This document shows, one piece after another, positions 57,630 through 64,000 of a DNA stretch of 64,000 bases. The notes under the pieces are model-generated. The model saw nothing but the letters and a program-made list of their open reading frames with translations. It made no database searches and had not been told where the DNA came from. The stretch is from assembly GCA_024516035.1 (NCBI GenBank), contig CM044957.1:22794570-22858569 (forward strand), read 5' to 3'. Origin of the DNA: Bactericera cockerelli (Eukaryota > Arthropoda > Insecta > Hemiptera > Triozidae). Positions within the stretch are counted from its first letter, which is position 1. Every line of letters begins with the position of its first letter. Position numbers and translations under genes: made by a program.

Positions 57630-58335
57630 GAAAGTGTATTACTTCCGTATAAATTCTAATATTAGTAATCGAAAGTATTGTGTTTGTTTTTGTAAAAAAA
57701 AATGGTTTTTTTTCTCCGATTTCTATTTTTAATTCTGGACGTTTCATATCCTCCAGATCAACTTTGGTTTTGTGTCTGTCTGTTGGTCTGTTATATGCAT
57801 TCCATGTAACGCGCAAATCTCAGAAACTACTGAACGGATTTTAACAAAATTTTAACAAAATATGCAGATGGTCCCATTTTAAACTCATCAACTTCGCAGT
57901 AGCCGTTCTTGTTGAGAGAGGCCATACGCCTTACCTCTAACTTTTTACTCAAACGGATCTCGTCAACGGTATTCCTGATTTTGATGAAATTTTGCATGGT
58001 TATGCGTATTAGCTTGTTACATAGTTTGTTTGTATTTTTTACTGAATAATTTATAGTAAATGAGCCTTGATATTCAAGAAATTGCAAAAATTCGCACCAA
58101 AAAGCTCTACAACTAGCAGATACAGATTTTTTTGTAGAATCTAGAATGTAGGAAAAAAAGGTATTCTACCATATAAAACAAATTTGAAGAAAATCAGTTG
58201 AAAACTTTTGTAAATAGGAAAATAGGTACAAGTGATGAAGTAAAAATCTCTGATTCTAGCGACAATAGAAAGCTGAAAATTATAATTGCTACTCACGAGG
58301 AAGTATTGTGTCCAGAATTGGCAATGCATTTTTAG
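57630..58335 (+). repeat. R1 repeat, full-length copy
   Basis: It begins GTATTACTTCCGTATAAATT...CTAATATTAG, passes TTCTGGACGTTTCATATCC, TTGGTTTTGTGTCTGTCTG, ACGCGCAAATCTCAGAAACT, and ends CACGAGGAAGTATTGTGTCC then AGAATTGGCAATGCATTTTT. Best single reference for R1 in the window (about 700 bp). No ORF. Confidence 0.85.
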
Positions 58336-58866
58336 GTTAGGTATTCAAATTTTTATTTTTTAAACTACTTGTAATTTTTACTCAAACAGCAAAAGTAGAA
58401 CGTAGAAAGCTTTTCATCTATGCTTTGATGCATTTTTATTACAATTTTTCATAGTAATAAAATGCTGGAGCTTGGGTACTTCCATTTTTCTGAGATCCTA
58501 ATAATAATAAAACGACGTTTCATTTCGTACTTTGCGTTATAGAGGTACTTGAAGTGGCGCAATAGCCTCCCGCCGCGCCGTGCCGTGTCCTGTATTGTTA
58601 GAATCTGTCTGAAAAGGAGGAAAAGCAAAGCTCTCACATTTTTTGTTGTTTTGTTTCAATTTATTTGATCTGTCACTTGCAGAGATGCTCTTCCCCGCTT
58701 CAACATTTTCGCTCTTGTTCGAACATTTACCCCCCCTACCCCTTTCTCGTCAATTTCTAATACACGAGTTTTCTATTTCATGGGCCTAGCTTTTATGAAC
58801 TTCTGAATACGTAGGTACGTATGTTGCTGTATCACATTTTCGTTGGAAAAATTCCCGGGCCAAGTT

Positions 58867-60902
58867 CCCTAGTAGCACAAAATTGATGGGCCAACGTTGG
58901 CATTGGGTCACAGAGATTGTTGGCCGACGGTCCGTTTACCATCAGTTTGACGGGCGGGACAACGTTGGGTCAAGGTTGTGGGTGACAAAATTTATTCCTC
59001 AGCCCAACCATTTCCCAACATAATTTGTGACGTTAGTCCGACCATTCGCCAACATACTGTAGACATTGGCCCAACCATTTTGTAACATAACTAGTGATGT
59101 TGGCCCAACCATTCCCCAACATAATTCCCGACATTGACCCGACCAGTCCCCAACATAATTCATGACGTTAGTCTGACCATTCGCCAACATACTTTGTGAC
59201 GTTGGCCCAACCATTTTCTAACATAAGTAGTGCTGTTGGCCCGACCATTCCCCAAAATGACATTGATGTTGATCCAACTCTTTTTAGCTGGCTTTACCAA
59301 CACTTACCTAACCATTTACCAATGTTGGCCCAATGATATTGTTTTGATGTTGGCCCCACCATTTTCCCAACGATGGCTCAACCATTGTTACCAATGGTAG
59401 CCCAACCTTCCTTTATAAATATAATTATACATAATAAATAAACATATATAGCAAATATATAAAAATTGACAAATATGTAGTACATATTTATATGTATATT
59501 AAAGGAAAAATAACAGGTATATAATATTTTACATGAATATTAACAATATTAGCAAAAGTAAAAATAAAACATATTCACTGGGTAACAAATAAATAATCTA
59601 TACCTATACTTCTAATCAATAACTCACTCTTCACTGAGTGACAACACTGGAATTGTATTAATATATATTCCTTCTATTGATATAATATAATAGAAAATAT
59701 AGTGGTATTTTCCGTCTATTACAAGGTACCTATTAATGAGTGATATTCATATTAACATATGGTATGCAAACATAGTATGTCATGTCTTTAAAATATGGCA
59801 AAATCATACATATTAACAAAATATTGAAATCACTAAACGTATGCACGAGCGTGTTAAGTAGAGGAAAAAGGAAAGCAATGACTTGGAGTTAGAATAGAAT
59901 TCGTCTATTAATTACGCGCGCGATAATTATGACAACGAGGCGTGATGCAACCGATTCGAACTTCGAACTTTCATTGAGGTTATGAATGTTATGATCATTG
60001 GGCCAACGTTGGTGAAAAGTGGTTAACCGACTATTATACACTTATAATATAAAATTTAATAAATATATCATCGTCGGTAAAAGTGTGGTTGGCCAACCGT
60101 CGAAAAATGACGTCGGGAAAACGTCAGTGAATAACAGTTGGCCAACCGTTGGAAATTATATGCTGTGCCGACGATGGTACAAGCGTGGTTGGCCAACTAT
60201 TGGAAACTAAATGTTTTGCCGACGATTGGTACGTCGGAAACCGTATGTTGTGCCAACGTTGGTACAACAGTGGTTGGCCAAACATCGGCAACCGTATGTT
60301 GTGCCGACGTTGGTAAAGCGTGGTTGGTCAACCGTTGGAAACCGTATGTTGTGCCAACGTTGGTGCAACAGTGGTTGGCTAATAGGCGGCAACCGTATGT
60401 TGTGCCGACGTTGGTAAAGCGTGGTTGGTCAACCGTCGGAAACCGTATGTTGTGCCAACGTTGGTGCAACAGTGGTTGGCTAATAGGCGGCAACCGTATG
60501 TTGTGCCGACGTTGGTAAAGCGTGGTTGGTCAACCGTCGGAAACCGTATGTTGTGCCAACGTTGGTGCAACAGTGGTTGGCTAATAGGCGGCAACCGTAT
60601 GTTGTGCCGACGTTGGTAAAAGCGTGGTTGACCAACAGTCGGAAACTGTGTGTTGTGCCAACGTTGGTACAACAGTGGTTGGCCAAACGTCAGCAACCGC
60701 ATGTTGGGCCGACGTTGGTAAAAGCGTGGTTGGCCAATCGTAAGAAAATGATGTTGGGACAACGTTGGGAGAAGAGTGGTTGGCCAACCATTGGAGAGCG
60801 TATGTTGTGCCAACAGTGGTTGATTGTCGGCAAACCGACCGACCATAACCCAACGATTTTGACCAAAAGCCAACGTTGGTCCAACGGTGTGTGTTACTAG
60901 GG
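58867..60902. mobile_element. 2-kb foldback built of CCAACGTTGG repeats
   Basis: CCCTAGTAGCACA...GGGCCAACGTTGGC on the left is mirrored on the right (CCCTAGTAACACACACCGTT, GGACCAACGTTGGC), with TT just outside both ends. The left arm (to about 59400) has units of about 33 bp such as GTTGGCCCAACCATTCCCCA. The centre (59400-60000) is AT-rich without ORF. The right arm holds a higher-order repeat. Transposon class not recognised. Confidence 0.8.
60225..60720. repeat. 101-bp higher-order tandem repeat
   Basis: GTGCCGACGTTGGTAAAGCG recurs at 60301, 60402, 60503 and 60604. Each 101-bp period is two half-units that differ (GTGCCAACGTTGGTGCAACA; GTGCCGACGTTGGTAAAGCG). Open frames on both strands are by-products. 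Confidence 0.9.
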
Positions 60903-62400
60903 TTGTGATCCCTAATTTGACAGTTCAAATTAAGTACATATACATATGTATAACTAAATGAAGGTGAGTTAACATTTATGGTGGGTTTTGTAGAGAAAAC
61001 AAGAAAAGTGAGTACATGAGCTTGCAAAATTCAATTTTAGAAGTTAACCTCAAAAGGAATCCTGTATTAAATATGATATGTGCTTGGGTATTTGTGTTTC
61101 GTGACACTTGCTTCAACACATGCTGACGTGATGGATAACATTGCTCATCCTGACATCTAAACCTCACAACACAACTCCGCACAAATCCCTAGTCCTCATT
61201 TCTTCTCTCTACTCATTACTCCACCACCAGAGCAACATATGCGGTGAGTGACCTTTTCACTCCCCCTGGACAAGAGAACCACAGAATGAGTCGAATTCAG
61301 GGTGGGAAAATTGCCTTATTCTTCCTTTCTAGAATTAAGAAATATATGGTCTAGTTGTCTACTATAAAGAGTATTTCTCCATCATCAGAATTGATTTAAA
61401 GTGGTTTTTTTGTTGCGGCAGGAATAATGCCATTCGGCCAGGTCGCTACATGAGATGCCAAATTAGTTTTTTTTCTAAAATCCACGACATCATACTAAGA
61501 GATCGTCAAGCTAAGCTAAAAAATTATGAATATTTTGAACCTACGCATCGAGAAACTACAAAATCTTACTCGAGTTTCCATACTGTTCTCATGTGCCAGT
61601 TTTCACTGCCGTTCAACAAGTAAAACTTAAAGAGAAATCAAGTTTAGGATGACACCTAGCAAGGATAAAGAAAGATAACTTAAAGAGGAAAAAACGCAGA
61701 TAGGAGTGCAGAAAAATGGAAAGCGAGGGGATAAAGGTGATCTCATTTTGATATCATTTATTTTTAGCTTTATGACTCATTCTTTTGAGTAGGCGTTCTT
61801 CCTTTTGTAACCACGAAGTGTTATTTTTGGGGAATATAATCATCACACCACAGTAGGTGAAAGTCCCCTTTTCAAAAAGGCAGGAAACATTATTGGCCAG
61901 GAACAGGAATTCAGGAAGCTGTGAGCATATGACATAATTGAGAAGATGCGAATTCCACCGAACAGGAACAGAACGTACAGGATTTAATTAAAAAAGATTT
62001 GCTCCTGTTTATAATTAAGGATTAAACTTATCCAGGGGCTTTGCAAGAGAAAAATGAAATGCCCGGTCGACAGGAAGAGAAACAATGCTTACTCTGTGAT
62101 GCCCGGTGGCACTTTTATCAAAGAGATTTGTCTCTTTTCAAAGCAAATCAAAGACTGAAATTAGTCAATACTTGCAGGATAATCATGAGGAAGGAACGTA
62201 AAGCTAACTTTTTCTGATGTTATTGAAGGAAGGGCAATTAATGAATTTACTATAATTATAATTGAGGTGCTCAACATTGACCGATAAAAAATGCTACTAT
62301 GATTAAACTCATAGCTTTGTAAAATACGGAAAGCTGTTTGTAAATTAAGGGTGTCCACTCATTTCTTTGAATCGATTTCCCCAACATTCCCTGACAAATA
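60903..62400. other. Intergenic, nothing recognised
   Basis: No ORF with a motif and no family seen elsewhere in the window. Confidence 0.4.
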
Positions 62401-62406
62401 TATATG

Positions 62407-62545
62407 CATTTTGCATAGGAGGTGGGGTTTAACGACTATTGGATCATTCGTACGGGGGTTTTACCCTCCAATTTCTGAAAACTCACAAATCGACTTTCCA
62501 CATTAATCTGATCTAGCTAGCCTAGGTTTGCCTGGGAAAACGGTT
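62407..62545 (-). repeat. Old, diverged 5S-derived SINE body
   Basis: GTGGGGTTTAACGACTATTG, ACGGGGGTTTTACCCTCCA and AAACTCACAAATCGACTTTC follow the body of the 7140 SINE with many changes. A further relic is at about 63205-63295. Confidence 0.6.
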
Positions 62546-62770
62546 TAGGTTTTTTTTTTTTTCAAAGAGGAATATCTAAGGATAAGATTGTCTAAATACA
62601 TATATTAAAATAGAACCTTAGGATTCTTACTCGTTACCATGGATATAATAGTGGTCCCAACCCTTCAATCACGCATGGTGTAAAAATATGGTTTCTAATG
62701 TAAGTTTTAATCTCAATTATAACGAACTTTACCTTCATACATTTAATATTTAAACCATATATATATAATA

Positions 62771-63030
62771 CTAGCCGTTTGCCCGTGCTTTGCAACGGGA
62801 CTAAATTTCAAATTTACTGAGGCATGGCCGTACTGCTGGACAGCAATGCCTTTTTGAACTTTTTATAATTTTTCTGGACAAAACGATAATGGTTTTGGGG
62901 GGGTCAATTCTGAGACATTTTTCGCTATCTATTATCGTTTTGGCTAAACAACTCCGGACAAACAAACAAACATAGGTAGGTAGGTAGGTAGGTAGGTAGG
63001 TAGTCCTTTTTTCTGTTTTATATATAGAGA
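62771..63030 (-). mobile_element. Non-autonomous Helitron, family A, second copy
   Basis: On the minus strand: A|TCTCTATATATAAAACAG ... CCCGTTGCAAAGCACGGGCA, AACGGCTAG|T. It is nearly identical to 36887-37142 and differs mainly in the length of the (TACC)n and (TTTG)n runs. Confidence 0.88.
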
Positions 63031-64000
63031 TTAGATAATGTTTAGTGGTAGAGAAGTATCCAAGTCTCTAGGTAAATCTTAAAGTAAGGAGTCTTGATAT
63101 TATTATGAATGCATAATCAAGTTATTGGTATTTGGATTTTTTCAGGAAAATCCTTCCTTCTACATCAGGTTATGTTAATAAAGCAATCTGGAGCATACAG
63201 AATGCTGAATGAGGTTGATATGAGTAGCTGGTACGATTCCTAGCAAAAGGAGGGTAAAACCACCGTCCTTATTAAAACGTTAAATCAAAATAGAATCGTT
63301 GTAGTTAGGAAGGGCATCCAGCCGTAAAACATGTGCCACAACCAACCAACCTCAAACATGAGGTTGAACAATGCCAACCCCAAGTAAGATTGGGAAAAGG
63401 TAAAGTGAAAGAATAAGAAATGCTATGCCCCGCAAACGATTTTTTTAAGTGATTTATTGTCTTTATAAAAATCGTGGGAATTTCAAACAATTTCCCTGAC
63501 TTCCTAAAGACCTTTTAAATGTAGTTCTCAGTTTTCCGACTGAAACTGCCGGTGTATTTAACGTACGAACTTGTTCAATTAAAATCTCATGTTTTTTTAT
63601 TGACAAAGCTCTGTAATTCTTAAACATGGAGTGAGCATGTTAACGAACCCAAAATATGGAATGCTTTCTTTCACTTTCAACAAAATAAATGTCTTTTTTT
63701 TTTTAGACTAACGTTTGTCTCCTGACGTGTCCACTTTGTGTTCCACAGTTGGATACGGTTGGATTTCGGGCTGAATATATTGAAATTTGCCCACTGTACC
63801 TGCATAGCTTTATCAACTATAGGTATGTATGTACACCTTAAAATCAACAAAATTGATTCTCAAAACATTTTTTCTGTTAACTTTAGATAAAAAAAAAAAG
63901 TTAAAAATAATCGCTTACAAAATTACCTAAGATTTGTACTAAAAAATCAACATTTAGTAAACTCTAAAACTTTCAGCAACTAAATAATTGAAGAGAAGTA
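63031..64000. other. Intergenic to window end, no gene seen
   Basis: AT-rich. The frame 63305-63490 (minus) overlaps a repeat-like patch and has no motif. Confidence 0.4.

Noticed and set aside
57472..57732. 86-residue plus frame
   Set aside because: Its second half is the R1 palindromic end (the recurring NRKYCV peptide), so it is a repeat artefact.
60019..60900. Several overlapping frames on both strands with repeated YVVPTLVQQWLAN-like text
   Set aside because: They are by-products of the 101-bp tandem repeat; the same DNA is open on both strands and the peptide period follows the DNA period.

Overview
The window looks like AT-rich, gene-poor nuclear DNA of an animal, most likely an insect. 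A planthopper-like or other hemipteran is my guess, made from overall repeat style only; no marker gene fixes the species. There are no operons, bacterial genes, phage genes or rRNA operons. Evidence for a eukaryote is a split gene with GT-AG introns, tRNA- and 5S-rRNA-derived SINEs, Helitron-like elements, Tc1/mariner- and hAT-like MITEs, long (CA)n tracts and decayed LINE and Ty3/Gypsy coding sequence.

The only convincing host gene is at the left edge (+ strand). Three exons (15-1064, 2589-3208, 3720-4413) join in frame across introns 1065-2588 and 3209-3719. They give about 787 codons for a basic, Lys/Ser-rich, probably disordered N-terminal half and a coiled-coil C-terminal half. The start may lie upstream of the window. 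I do not recognise the family. Everything else that could be coding is a transposon remnant or a weak candidate (16456-16722 minus; a possible first exon near 32003-32034).

The other 59 kb is a dense, nested record of non-autonomous transposons. Two families dominate. R1 (about 700 bp) has a palindromic end around TTTCTAATATTAGAAA. R2 (about 550-600 bp) begins at the palindrome GTGTGAACATCACAC. Into and around these sit: 5S-rRNA-derived SINEs (7140, 17447, 22007) with clear target-site duplications; several tRNA-derived SINEs, one with a perfect 13-bp duplication at 42147/42308; long foldback elements, several flanked by TA (8852, 10960, 18890, 43565, 47041, 49155); a hAT-like MITE (12276); three near-complete non-autonomous Helitrons (36887, 57097, 62771); and three LINE 3' tails (47390-48835).

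The most unusual structures are composite tandem-repeat elements. (1) At 25.3-28.9 kb a region bounded by inverted 48-50 bp flanks carries two arrays of Helitron-3'-end-like monomers in opposite orientation. (2) At 58867-60902 a 2-kb foldback has arms of diverging CCAACGTTGG repeats, including a 101-bp higher-order repeat. (3) At 36351-37307 and 49155-50248 two foldbacks with different terminal motifs share the same core repeat. A 25-bp minisatellite (23626-24088) and large dinucleotide and homopolymer tracts complete the picture. Regions 5.6-7.1, 13.2-15.5, 38.1-40.8, 52.5-55.0 and 60.9-62.4 kb show no gene or strong repeat to me.
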